A stretch of DNA of 64,000 nt, from the NCBI GenBank assembly GCA_046719715.1, contig JBDNCJ010000003.1, forward strand, positions 37,803 through 101,802, in the 5' to 3' direction. The DNA comes from JANWWM01 sp046719715. GTDB lineage: Bacteria > Bacteroidota > Chlorobiia > Chlorobiales > Thermochlorobacteraceae. The position numbers and the translations under genes are program-made. The notes beneath the pieces are model-generated. The model worked only from the letters and a program-made list of their open reading frames with translations, ran no database searches and had not been told where the DNA came from. Positions 25,392 to 33,986 of the stretch are shown here, in pieces; the first letter of the stretch is position 1, and every line of letters begins with the position of its first letter.

Positions 25392-25399
25392 CAAATATA
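25392..25399 (-). promoter_or_regulatory. Probable -7 promoter element of ppiD
   Basis: Minus strand reads TATATTTG followed by CGGC, matching TAnnTTTG. It is 93 bases before the ppiD ATG at 25299. A TTG at the right distance is not found. Confidence 0.35.
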
Positions 25400-25433
25400 C
25401 GGCGCGCCCGCAAAAAAACTAAACCACGTCGCA

Positions 25434-26573
25434 ATGACCATCTTTTTGGCAATCACGACCGCACTTCTTGCATTTTACTTCATTCAAGCCTGCTTATTTT
25501 GTTGGGGACTGACGCGATTAGCAAAACGACAAAACTTGCCCGATACATTGCCGTTTGTGTCTGTCATTGTTGCCGCTCGTAACGAGGAAAAGAATATCGC
25601 TCGAACACTCGACTCGCTCGTTAAGCTTGATTATCCTCACGACCGATTTGAAATCATCATCAGCGACGGTGCCTCAACAGACGGAACGCCTGACATCGTC
25701 TATGGCTATGCCCAACGCTTTCCGTTTGTGCATTTGCATCGTGCCGACCAAAACCGAAAAATTCGCGGTAAAGCCAACGCCGTTCATCAAGCCGTTGAAC
25801 GCTCAAAAGGCGAGTTCATTTTTCTCACCGATGCCGATTGCATTGTTCAAAAAACTTGGATAAAAGAAACCTTGAATTTTTTTACAGACGACGTCGGGCT
25901 CGTCTGCGGCATTACGATTCCAAAAGAACTTGATAAAACTAAACGAGATAATTGGTTTTCCGCAATGCAGTCGCTTGATTGGTGCTACATTTTAGGGGTT
26001 AGTTCAGGGCGTGCCTCTATTGGCTTTCCGATTGGCGGCATCGGAAATAATTTTACCTTTCGCAAACAAACCTATCAGGAAATCGGCGGATATGAAAACA
26101 TCAAATTCAGCATCACCGAAGACTTTGCGCTCTTTCAAGCCATTCTGAAATCGCGCTGGAAAATCGTCTTCCCGACGCTTTACGAGACGCATAACTTCAC
26201 GGAGCCAATGCAAACTGTCGCCGACCTTTACGCACAAAAAAAACGATGGACACTCGGCGGTTTAGATGCAAGTGCCATTCACAGTTTTTTTGCATTGCTG
26301 ATGTTCCTCGTTCATCTTTTCACAGTTCTTGCCTTCTTTTTTCTACCAATAGGCGAAGCCCTCGCAATACTTGGCATAAAGTTCATTTCAGATTTACTGA
26401 TTATACTGCCCGTTTTAATCAAACTGCGCGAGTGTTGGCTTCTGGCATACTTCTTCTTGTTCGAGATTTATTATTTCGTCTTCGTTTTCCTTGTGCCGAT
26501 TGTGATTGTATTCAGCCGCACCGTGCACTGGAAGGGCGTGAGCTATGATTTAAGCAAAGAAAGGGCGGCGTAA
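25434..26573 (+). CDS. Membrane glycosyltransferase, family 2
   Basis: Processive or lipid-directed sugar transferase of 379 residues in the inner membrane. An N-terminal membrane helix (1-28) is followed by a GT-A domain: FVSVIVAARNEEKNIARTL, SDGASTDGT, the metal-binding DAD in LTDADC, ITEDFAL, and QKKRW as the QxxRW-type acceptor motif. Three or four C-terminal membrane helices complete the protein. The layout resembles enzymes that make polysaccharides or transfer sugars to lipid carriers. The gene is alone, divergent from ppiD and ending 18 bases from the broken DUF2887 gene. The sugar is unknown. Confidence 0.9.
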   Translation: MTIFLAITTALLAFYFIQACLFCWGLTRLAKRQNLPDTLPFVSVIVAARNEEKNIARTLDSLVKLDYPHDRFEIIISDGASTDGTPDIVYGYAQRFPFVHLHRADQNRKIRGKANAVHQAVERSKGEFIFLTDADCIVQKTWIKETLNFFTDDVGLVCGITIPKELDKTKRDNWFSAMQSLDWCYILGVSSGRASIGFPIGGIGNNFTFRKQTYQEIGGYENIKFSITEDFALFQAILKSRWKIVFPTLYETHNFTEPMQTVADLYAQKKRWTLGGLDASAIHSFFALLMFLVHLFTVLAFFFLPIGEALAILGIKFISDLLIILPVLIKLRECWLLAYFFLFEIYYFVFVFLVPIVIVFSRTVHWKGVSYDLSKERAA

Positions 26574-26591
26574 TTGCTTTTGCGCCGAAAT

Positions 26592-27349
26592 CTAACTTTC
26601 TGATTTTGGAACGCGCTGAACCATGTCGAGTGGCAAACCCAGTTCTTTGGCGATTTGCTCGTCAGATAAGCCCAAGCGTCTAAGCAACAGTACGGTTTCA
26701 AGTTTACCCTCGATCTTGCCTTCTTCTTTGCCTTCTGCCAAGATTTCTTGGAAGGCACGGGTTTCACGCAGAATTTCTTCTTCAATGCCGAGTATTTTCA
26801 TAATCTCCCTCCGACTTTTGTCTTTGAATTTGTAAAAAAGAATTTGCTGAACGACGTCCAAATATAGCGTGGAATCTTGAACGATGTCGCGGGCAAGTTG
26901 TGGTGTGCTTTGTTCGGGTTCAATGAGCAATTTGAAGAGAAGAGACGGATCGCCTCTACGAATGGGTAACTCGTCTAAATAAATCCGCTTTACGAGACCG
27001 ATATCGAGCAACTTTCGATGCACATGAGTTTTTTTCGTTTCAACCGTGCGACTTGGATAAATCACCACGCCTTGCCAATCTGAAACTTCGAACTGCCTCA
27101 AATACAAAAAATCTCCGCGAAAAAGCGACTGTAAAAATCTTCATCGGTTTGAAATTGAACCTCGACGAAGTAGGTGATGTCGTCAGCAGATTTCGGCTGA
27201 AAAATCGCATCAATGCGAAAGGAAGTTTCTTTGAGTTCAACCGATTTAAAGAGATACTTGTCTGCATCAGATGGATTTCTGTCAACCATCGAGAAAAAAC
27301 CTTGTGGCAGGCGTTTGAAAATGAGATAGGCTAATTTATCGGTTCGCAT
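26592..27349 (-). pseudogene. DUF2887 (PD-(D/E)xK-type) gene split by a one-base frameshift
   Basis: Homologue of the intact gene at 51429-52202. The first piece (27349-27098) encodes MRTDKLAYLIFKRLPQGFF through RFFAEIF and then stops; the second piece, in another frame (27107-26592), continues with YLRQFEVSDWQGVVIYPSR to the normal C-terminus LPLDMVQRV. Adding one A to the run of six at 27106-27111 (T on the coding strand) restores one continuous frame of the right length. The break is thus a homopolymer deletion, a sequencing error, or a slippage-corrected frame; nothing else in the gene is damaged. The family is nuclease-like, of unknown role and often multi-copy. The C-terminal helical repeat (LLLRRLGLSDEQIAKELGL) resembles that of related Rpn-type proteins. 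Confidence 0.82.
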
Positions 27350-27424
27350 ACAAGGGTGTTTTGAAGATGAGGCAAATGATACTTTTTGCGAGGCAACTTG
27401 TAAAATAACGAGACCAATAACTAA

Positions 27425-27439
27425 CTTGCTTCAAGCAAG
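27425..27439. promoter_or_regulatory. 15-bp palindrome upstream of the mutase gene
   Basis: CTTGCTTCAAGCAAG is perfectly symmetric about C27432. It lies 28 bases before the mutase ATG, where an operator could sit. No binding protein can be named. Confidence 0.35.
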
Positions 27440-27466
27440 CTAAACAATCGTATTCCAATTCTGACT

Positions 27467-29146
27467 ATGGCAACGGATACACAATTTGCAACCGACTTCG
27501 AAAAACTTGAAGCCGACTATCAACGCTGGCTCGAGAAAAATCGCACCACAAAAGAACTGCCCACCAAGTATGAAAATCTGAGTTGGGAAAAAATTAAACC
27601 ACTTTACACACCGCTCGACACTGCACATATTGACTACACAACTGAAATCGGCAACAGCGGCGAATTTCCTTACACACGTTCAATTCACAACAATCTCTAT
27701 CGTGGCAAACTCTGGACAATGCGTCTTTTTTCAGGCTTTGCCACGCCCGAAGAAACCAACCAACGCTACAAATTTCTTCTGGAACGCGGGCAAACAGGAC
27801 TCTCAGTCGCGTTTGATTTGCCTGCCTTAATGGGCTGGGATTGCGACGCGCCGCTTTCGGCAGGAGAAGTTGGCGTTTGCGGTGTTTCAGTTTCTTCGCT
27901 TGCCGATATGGAAGTGATTTTTAGCGGCATCAATTTAGAGCAAGTGTCAACCTCAATGACCATCAACTCGACGGCGATGATTGCGCTGGCTTACTTTGCC
28001 GCCGTCGCTCAAAAGCAAGGGTGCAATTTGAAAAATGTGCGCGGCACGATTCAAAACGATATTCTCAAAGAATACATCGCGCAAAAAGAATACATCTTTC
28101 CGCCCAAGCCTTCAATGCGCATCGTAACCGATATGTTCGCCTACTGCGCCAAAGAAATGCCGAAATTCAATCCAATTTCTGTTTCGGGTTATCATATCAG
28201 AGAAGCTGGCTCGACGGCGGTTCAAGAACTCGCCTTCACGCTTGCTGATGGCTTCTGCTACCTCGAACACGCAATCGCGGCAGGACTTGATGTCGACGAC
28301 ATCGCACCGCGTATTTCCTTTTTCTTCAATTCGCACAACGACTTTTTCGAAGAAATCGCCAAGTTCAGAGCGGCGCGAAAAATCTGGGCGAAACGGCTTC
28401 GTTACAAATACGGCGCAAAAGATGAACGCTCATGGCAACTGCGATTCCATACGCAAACCGCAGGCTGCACGCTGACCGTCCAACAACCCGAAAACAACAT
28501 CGTGCGCGTTGCCCTTCAAGCCCTTGCCGCAGTGCTCGGCGGCACGCAGTCGCTCCACACGAATTCGATGGACGAAGCGCTCGCACTTCCTTCCGATAAA
28601 GCCGTGCGCATTGCGCTTCGCACACAACAAATCATCGCATACGAAACGGGCGTTGTGAACACCGTCGACCCGCTCGGCGGCAGTTATTATGTAGAGGCTC
28701 TCACCGAAAAAATGGAGCAAGAAGCCGAAAAGTATTTTGAGACGATTGATAAACTTGGCGGCGTCATTGAAGCCATTGAGCAAGGCTACATGCAAAAAGA
28801 AATCGCCAACGCCGCATACAAGTATCAGCAAGAACTTGACCGCAAAGAGCGCATCATCGTCGGCGTCAATGAGTTCGTTGAAAAAGATGAGAAGATTGAC
28901 ATTCCGATTTTGCAAATCACAAAGGAAGCAGAAGAACGTCAAATCAAACGGTTGAGAGAAGTCAAAGCCTCGCGCAATGATGAGCAAGTCAAAGAAGCAC
29001 TGCAAGGAATTGTGCAAGCCGCACGCGATGGCGCAAACCTCATGCCGCCACTCATCAAAGCCGCTCATGGCTATGTGACGCTCGGCGAAATTTGCGATGT
29101 GCTTCGTCAAGAGTTCGGCATCTATGAAGAAACCCCTGTGTTTTGA
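27467..29146 (+). CDS. Acyl-CoA mutase (methylmalonyl-CoA mutase-type) large subunit
   Basis: B12-dependent carbon-skeleton mutase, substrate-binding subunit, 559 residues. Recognised by the GQTGLSVAFDLP block, STSMTINSTA, GTIQNDILKEYIAQKEYIFPP, SGYHIREAGSTA and the RFHTQTAGCTLTVQQPENNIVR stretch in shorter conserved pieces. The C-terminal B12-binding domain is absent, so a separate small subunit is needed; none is in the window. Two normally conserved places differ: the motif usually RQYAGF reads RLFSGF, and MGYDSD reads MGWDCD. The substrate may therefore be methylmalonyl-CoA or a related branched acyl-CoA. The gene is monocistronic and ends at a good terminator. Confidence 0.87.
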   Translation: MATDTQFATDFEKLEADYQRWLEKNRTTKELPTKYENLSWEKIKPLYTPLDTAHIDYTTEIGNSGEFPYTRSIHNNLYRGKLWTMRLFSGFATPEETNQRYKFLLERGQTGLSVAFDLPALMGWDCDAPLSAGEVGVCGVSVSSLADMEVIFSGINLEQVSTSMTINSTAMIALAYFAAVAQKQGCNLKNVRGTIQNDILKEYIAQKEYIFPPKPSMRIVTDMFAYCAKEMPKFNPISVSGYHIREAGSTAVQELAFTLADGFCYLEHAIAAGLDVDDIAPRISFFFNSHNDFFEEIAKFRAARKIWAKRLRYKYGAKDERSWQLRFHTQTAGCTLTVQQPENNIVRVALQALAAVLGGTQSLHTNSMDEALALPSDKAVRIALRTQQIIAYETGVVNTVDPLGGSYYVEALTEKMEQEAEKYFETIDKLGGVIEAIEQGYMQKEIANAAYKYQQELDRKERIIVGVNEFVEKDEKIDIPILQITKEAEERQIKRLREVKASRNDEQVKEALQGIVQAARDGANLMPPLIKAAHGYVTLGEICDVLRQEFGIYEETPVF

Positions 29147-29156
29147 TTATCTTCAG

Positions 29157-29180
29157 AGGGACTGACAAAGTCCCTTTTTC
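29157..29180 (+). terminator. Rho-independent terminator after the mutase gene
   Basis: AGGGACT (29157-29163), loop GACAA, AGTCCCT (29169-29175), followed by TTTT and C. It lies 11 bases past the stop codon. Confidence 0.85.
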
Positions 29181-29196
29181 ATTTAATCATTTATGA

Positions 29197-30561
29197 ATGA
29201 CTATACTGGACCGTCGAATCGCGCCCATCAATCCTGAACCAATTCACGCCTCTTTTCCTGATACCGTTGAACATGCGCTTTCAAACGGATTGAAAGTGAT
29301 GTTGTATGAAGAGCACAATGTGCCCATGGTGAATGTGCGTCTTTACATTCGTGCGGGGTCGGTATTGGAAGGGAAAATGTTGAAAGCCTCATCATTTGTC
29401 TTTGCACTGCTCCAACAGGGAACGCATAAACGCACTGCCAAAGAAATTGCCGATGAAATTGAATTTCTCGGCGCCGACCTCACTGCATCGAGCTCGATTG
29501 ACGTTGGTAGTCTCTCGCTCACGCTGATGAGCAAGCATTTGGAAAGAGGCTTGGAGATTCTTTCCGATGTGGTTTTGAATCCATCGTTTTTGGAAAGTGA
29601 GATTGAGTTTGTGCGTCAGCAAAGTTTAAGTCGGCTGCAATTTTCAAAAGCCGATGCTGCGCGACTTTCTTCCGAAGCCTTCAATCGCTTAATTTACGCG
29701 CCTCACCCCTACGGCAATCCATCGCTGGGCACGCGAGACTCCTTAATGGCATTGACGCGCGAGCAGTTGCTTGAATTTTATCACAAGTATTTTCTCGCTA
29801 ATCGCGCCTTTATGTCGGTTACGGGCGACTTTGAAACGGATTCAATGATTGCGCTTTTAGAAAAGTATTTCGGTGCATGGTCTGGGGGCGAATATGAAGA
29901 ACCTTCATTTGAGTTGCCACAAAAACGTACACAAAAAGAAGTTCGACTCGTCAAAAAAGACGGGGCTGTACAGTCCGTTTTGAACATTGGGCATCTTTCC
30001 ATCGCACGCAATCATGAAGATTTTATTCCGCTTTACGTTGCAAACACGATTTTGGGCGGATACTTCGGTTCGCGGCTCAACATGAACTTGCGCGAAAAGC
30101 AAGGATTCACCTACGGCATTCGAAGTGGCTTCGACGCGCTTCGGTTGGCAGGCGACTTCAACATCTCCACCCAAGTTCGAAACGACGTAACCGGAGAAGC
30201 CATCGAGCAAATCCTCTTTGAAGTCAACCGCTTGTTGCAAGACGGCGTGAGCGAAAAGGAACTCAGTGCGGCAAAGCGATATATCACGGGAAATTTCGTC
30301 ATTCAAAACGAAGCGCCGTCTTCAATCGGGATTCGGCTTGCAAATGTTGAACTCTACGGGTTGCCAAAGTCATACTACAACACTTACATTGAAGTTCTGA
30401 ACGCCGTTGAGCGTCAGCATATTCTCGATATGCTCATAAAACATCTTCATCCAAAATCGTTTGTGTTTGTGATTGCGGGCGATATAAACGCCGTGCGCCC
30501 GCAAGCGGAACGCTTTGGCGCGCTTTCCGTTGAAGATGCAGAAGGAAACATCATTACTTAA
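29197..30561 (+). CDS. M16-family zinc-peptidase homologue lacking the zinc site
   Basis: Structural homologue of insulinase-type proteases, 454 residues with the two half-domains of a bacterial M16 subunit. At the place where the zinc motif HFLEH should follow Gly-x-Ala, the sequence reads SSFVF (about residues 65-69, within KASSFVFALLQQGTHKRT), so both histidines and the glutamate are lost. By contrast the C-terminal substrate-binding Arg/Tyr region is kept (LREKQGFTYGIRSGF). This fits the non-catalytic partner of a heterodimeric M16 enzyme, but no zinc-bearing subunit is in the window. No signal peptide is evident. It ends 5 bases before the MoxR gene, suggesting co-transcription with it and the M23 gene. 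Confidence 0.85.
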   Translation: MTILDRRIAPINPEPIHASFPDTVEHALSNGLKVMLYEEHNVPMVNVRLYIRAGSVLEGKMLKASSFVFALLQQGTHKRTAKEIADEIEFLGADLTASSSIDVGSLSLTLMSKHLERGLEILSDVVLNPSFLESEIEFVRQQSLSRLQFSKADAARLSSEAFNRLIYAPHPYGNPSLGTRDSLMALTREQLLEFYHKYFLANRAFMSVTGDFETDSMIALLEKYFGAWSGGEYEEPSFELPQKRTQKEVRLVKKDGAVQSVLNIGHLSIARNHEDFIPLYVANTILGGYFGSRLNMNLREKQGFTYGIRSGFDALRLAGDFNISTQVRNDVTGEAIEQILFEVNRLLQDGVSEKELSAAKRYITGNFVIQNEAPSSIGIRLANVELYGLPKSYYNTYIEVLNAVERQHILDMLIKHLHPKSFVFVIAGDINAVRPQAERFGALSVEDAEGNIIT

Positions 30562-30566
30562 ATTTT

Positions 30567-31553
30567 ATGTCAGTCGCCACTTCAACTGAACTACAACTTG
30601 CCGAACAACTTTCTGACGATTTCAAGTCGCTTAAAACCGAGATGCATAAAGTCATCATCGGGCAAGACGACATCATCGAGCAACTCGTGATGACCGTGCT
30701 GGCGCGAGGGCACTGCTTGATGGTCGGCGTGCCCGGTCTTGCAAAAACCTTGCTCGTTTCAACGTTGGCAAAAGTGTTGGATTTGCAATTCAATCGAATT
30801 CAATTTACGCCCGACCTCATGCCCTCCGACATTACAGGCACGGAAATTCTCGAAGAAGACCACGAGACAAAGCGCAAATTTTTCAAGTTTATTCAAGGCG
30901 CGATTTTCGCAAACATTGTGCTCGCCGATGAAATCAACCGCACGCCGCCGAAAACCCAAGCCGCCTTGCTTGAAGCCATGCAAGAGCATCAGGTTACTTC
31001 GGGCGGCAAACGCTACCAACTACCCGAACCCTTTTTCGTTTTAGCCACGCAAAACCCCGTCGAGCAAGAAGGCACTTATCCACTGCCCGAAGCCCAACTC
31101 GACCGCTTTATGTTCAATTTGTGGATTGATTACCCGACGATTGAAGAAGAAATCGCGATTGTTAAATCGACGACCTCCGCCTACAAGCCCGAACTCAAAC
31201 GGGTGATGAACGCGGAAAAAATTTTAGCCTACCAAAAACTCGTACGCCAAGTGCCCGTTGCGGATAACGTGGTCGACTACGCTGTGCGGCTCATCGATAA
31301 AACGCGACCAAACCGCACGCAAAATCCCGATGTCAAGCAGTTCGTCAGTTGGGGCGCAGGACCGAGAGCCTCGCAGTATCTCATCTTGGCGGCGAAGGTG
31401 CGCTGTCTGCTTCAAGGACGTTTCACGCCGGAAATCGCCGACGTTCAAAGCGTTGCTCTTCCCGTTTTGCGACATCGCATTCTTACCAATTTCAGTGCCG
31501 AAGCCGACGGCGTTAAACCAGAAACCATCGTTCAAAAGTTGATTGCCTCTTGA
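30567..31553 (+). CDS. MoxR-family AAA+ ATPase
   Basis: Chaperone-like ATPase of 328 residues, thought to activate or assemble partner proteins, often ones with a VWA domain. The Walker A is GVPGLAKT, Walker B VLADEINRTPPKTQAALLEAM, and sensor 1 lies in FFVLATQNPVEQEGTYPLPEAQLDRFMF. The C-terminal lid domain ends near residue 328. The usual neighbours of MoxR (a DUF58 protein and VWA proteins) are missing; instead it is flanked by an M16-like protein and an M23 peptidase, starting 5 bases after the former and ending 7 bases before the latter. Confidence 0.93.
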   Translation: MSVATSTELQLAEQLSDDFKSLKTEMHKVIIGQDDIIEQLVMTVLARGHCLMVGVPGLAKTLLVSTLAKVLDLQFNRIQFTPDLMPSDITGTEILEEDHETKRKFFKFIQGAIFANIVLADEINRTPPKTQAALLEAMQEHQVTSGGKRYQLPEPFFVLATQNPVEQEGTYPLPEAQLDRFMFNLWIDYPTIEEEIAIVKSTTSAYKPELKRVMNAEKILAYQKLVRQVPVADNVVDYAVRLIDKTRPNRTQNPDVKQFVSWGAGPRASQYLILAAKVRCLLQGRFTPEIADVQSVALPVLRHRILTNFSAEADGVKPETIVQKLIAS

Positions 31554-31560
31554 ACTCCTG

Positions 31561-32271
31561 ATGTTGCTTGTTTTGTCAATGCTCTTGTTGGATTCAACGG
31601 CGGCGTTTGAGTGCAAGCCGTGTGAAGAATTTGTTGGACTTCAACAACAGATTCGCGCCGAATCAATTAGCAAAGATTCAGCGATGGTCAAGTTCAAGAA
31701 AGTGATTGCCGATTTGGAGGATTACTTTGCGCGCAGTCATCGTGGGGTTTCGTCGCAAAAGGAGTGGCGGTTTCCTGTTGAAGGCTACTCGCCGCAAGCG
31801 ATTGGGGAAAACGGACGCGGCTATCGTGCCTACGGCTTCGACTTCTTCGCCAAAACTCGACACAATCCACACCCCGCACACGACATTTTCATTTTAGATG
31901 ACAATCAAGATGAACTCGATGACCGCACCAAAGAACCCGTGCGTGCTTTGAGCGTTTCAAGCGGCATCGTCGTCGAAGTAAAAACGGAGTGGAGCGACAC
32001 CAGCCGACTGCGCGGCGGAAAATACGTCTGGATTTACGACACGGTTTCAAAACGGCTCTTCTACTATGCGCATTTGCGAAGTGTGTTCGTCAAACTCGGC
32101 GACTGCCTCGTCAGCGGCACGCCGATTGGCGAAGTCGGACGCACGGGATTTCACGCCTTCAAACGCCGCTCGCCTACGCATCTTCACTTTATGGTTCTGC
32201 AAATCGGAACAGACGGTCTGCCAAAGCCCATCAATCCTTACAAAGAAATGTGGAAGTGGAAACGCAAATAG
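31561..32271 (+). CDS. Exported M23-family (LytM-type) peptidase
   Basis: Probable cell-wall endopeptidase or its regulator, 236 residues. The ATG at 31561 is preferred over an in-frame TTG at 31543 since it gives a short signal peptide (MLLVLSMLLLDSTAA). The M23 zinc ligands can be seen: the His and Asp of HPAHDIFI (an HxxxD motif) and the second His of THLHFMVLQ; a further His in YYAHLRSV is also conserved. Two cysteines (CKPC) follow the signal peptide. The catalytic domain occupies residues 80-230. The gene ends one base before the convergent Crp gene. It is the third gene of the M16-MoxR-M23 run. Confidence 0.85.
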   Translation: MLLVLSMLLLDSTAAFECKPCEEFVGLQQQIRAESISKDSAMVKFKKVIADLEDYFARSHRGVSSQKEWRFPVEGYSPQAIGENGRGYRAYGFDFFAKTRHNPHPAHDIFILDDNQDELDDRTKEPVRALSVSSGIVVEVKTEWSDTSRLRGGKYVWIYDTVSKRLFYYAHLRSVFVKLGDCLVSGTPIGEVGRTGFHAFKRRSPTHLHFMVLQIGTDGLPKPINPYKEMWKWKRK

Positions 32272-32898
32272 TTACTGCAAAAGCGTAATCTTATTCCGAC
32301 CTAATTTCACCGCGCCGTTCATCTCCAACTGTTTGAGAAGCCGAGAGACGACGACGCGCGCCGTCCCTAAGTCGTTGGCAAGTTGTTCGTGGGTTGCGGC
32401 AATCGTTTTGTTTTGCGAGAGTTCCGCCTTCTTGTTGAGGAGCAAGAGCAATCGCTCATCGACTTTCTTGAACGCAACGGCGTTGATGACTTCCAAGAGT
32501 TCTTCGAAGCGTTTGTGATAGAGTTTGAAAATGTAATCCAGCCACTCAGGATACTCGCGCATCAGTTCAGGGACTTTTTCAATCGGGAGGAATAAAATTT
32601 CCGCGTCTTCTTCGACTTCGGCTTTGAGTTTGCTGGTTTCGTTGTGCAAGCCGCCCAAGAACGACATAATGCACGACTCGCCCGCCTTAATATAGTAGAG
32701 CAAAATTTCGCGTCCATCTTTTTCCGTGCGCATCACGCGAATCGCGCCTTGATTGACGATGGGAAGCGAGCGAATGTGTGCGTTCTCGCTCAAAATCACG
32801 TCGCCCGCCCGATACGTTTTGACGATGCTGTATTCGAGCAGCTTAGATTTAAGTTCCTTCGAGACGCGAAACTCGAGCGATTGCTGTGATGAAGTCAT
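32272..32898 (-). CDS. Crp/Fnr-family transcription regulator
   Basis: Cyclic-nucleotide-binding-type regulator of 208 residues. The N-terminal beta-roll (about 20-130) includes the GDVILSENAHIRSLPIVNQGAIRV and GESCIMSFLGG stretches; the latter is the Bacteroidota-type variant and lacks the arginine and glutamate that bind cAMP, so another signal is likely. No cysteine cluster for FNR is present. A winged helix lies at 150-208 with the recognition helix in ATHEQLANDLGTARVVVSRLLKQLE. The start codon overlaps the stop of the UDP-glucuronate decarboxylase gene (ATGA at 32895-32898), so the regulator is translationally coupled to a sugar-nucleotide enzyme. Confidence 0.92.
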   Translation of the reverse strand: MTSSQQSLEFRVSKELKSKLLEYSIVKTYRAGDVILSENAHIRSLPIVNQGAIRVMRTEKDGREILLYYIKAGESCIMSFLGGLHNETSKLKAEVEEDAEILFLPIEKVPELMREYPEWLDYIFKLYHKRFEELLEVINAVAFKKVDERLLLLLNKKAELSQNKTIAATHEQLANDLGTARVVVSRLLKQLEMNGAVKLGRNKITLLQ

Positions 32899-33860
32899 GG
32901 CGCGACAGCAAGGCTTTTGTTGACGAAAAATTCAATCGTGCGACGCAACCCTTCGGAGCGGTCGACTTTCGGCGACCAACCAAGCAGCTCTTGGGCGCGC
33001 GTAATATCGGGACGACGTTGTTTAGGGTCGTCGGCAGGCAACGGTTTATAGGTGATTCCAACTTCTTTGCCGGTGAGTTCCTTCATAATTTTTTGCACTT
33101 CCTTAGCGAAATCCAAAATCGTGATTTCACTCGGATTGCCGATGTTGACAGGCTCGTGCGTGGTTGAATGGAGCAATCGCCAAATGCCTTCCACCAAATC
33201 AGAAACATAACAAAACGAGCGCGTTTGGGAGCCGTCGCCGAAAACTGTCATATCTTCGCCGCGAAGCGCAGAGCCGACAAACGATGGCAAGGCGCGTCCG
33301 TCGTCGAGGCGCATGCGCTCTCCGTAGGTGTTGAAGATGCGCAGAATCCGCGTGTCCAATCCGTGATGGCGATGATAAGCCATCGTGATGGCTTCGGCGA
33401 ACCGCTTGGCTTCATCGTAACAGCCGCGTAATCCAATCGGATTAACATTTCCCCAGTATGTTTCTTTTTGCGGGTGTTCGTGGGGGTCGCCGTAGATTTC
33501 CGAAGTTGATGCAATCATAAATCGCGCTTTTTTCGCTCTTGCAAATCCCAACGCCTTGTGCGTGCCAAGCGAGCCGACTTTGAGCGTTTGAATCGGAACT
33601 TTCAAGTAATCAATCGGCGAAGCCGGCGACGCAAAATGAAGCACATTGTGCACTTCACCCTCGACATAAATAAACTCCGTTACATCGTGTTGAATGAATT
33701 TGAAATTGGGATTGCCGAAAAGATGCGCGATGTTTTCCGCAGAACCCGTGATGAGGTTGTCAATTGCGATGACCCGATGCCCTTCGGCAAGAAAGCGGTC
33801 GCACAAGTGTGAGCCTAAGAAGCCCGCGCCGCCCGTAATGACGGTTGTTGGTTTTGACAT
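32895..33860 (-). CDS. UDP-glucuronate decarboxylase (UDP-xylose synthase)
   Basis: Short-chain dehydrogenase that oxidises and decarboxylates UDP-glucuronate to UDP-xylose, a precursor of surface polysaccharide. The 321-residue protein begins with the Rossmann motif GGAGFLGSHLCDRF, then shows ASPASPIDY, the serine of IASTSEIYGDP, and the catalytic Tyr and Lys in CYDEAKRFAE. The HPQKETYWGNVNPIG block and the SFCYVSDLVEGI stretch are characteristic of this enzyme type versus epimerases. No N-terminal arginine-formyltransferase domain is attached. It is followed, with a four-base overlap, by the Crp/Fnr gene. Confidence 0.92.
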   Translation of the reverse strand: MSKPTTVITGGAGFLGSHLCDRFLAEGHRVIAIDNLITGSAENIAHLFGNPNFKFIQHDVTEFIYVEGEVHNVLHFASPASPIDYLKVPIQTLKVGSLGTHKALGFARAKKARFMIASTSEIYGDPHEHPQKETYWGNVNPIGLRGCYDEAKRFAEAITMAYHRHHGLDTRILRIFNTYGERMRLDDGRALPSFVGSALRGEDMTVFGDGSQTRSFCYVSDLVEGIWRLLHSTTHEPVNIGNPSEITILDFAKEVQKIMKELTGKEVGITYKPLPADDPKQRRPDITRAQELLGWSPKVDRSEGLRRTIEFFVNKSLAVAP

Positions 33861-33986
33861 ACAAGAGAAAAATTGATGTTGAACCTAAATATACACCGAT
33901 TTCAATGAAGCGGCGTTTCTCCTGCGACGTCTCATGCCGATTCCCTATCTTTTTAGAAATCACCGTCAAGTTTTAAGAAAACGATG

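Noticed and set aside
27415..27445. The 15-bp palindrome before the mutase gene as a terminator.
   Set aside because: The arms meet with a one-base centre, so it cannot form a hairpin loop, and no T tract follows; kept only as a possible operator.
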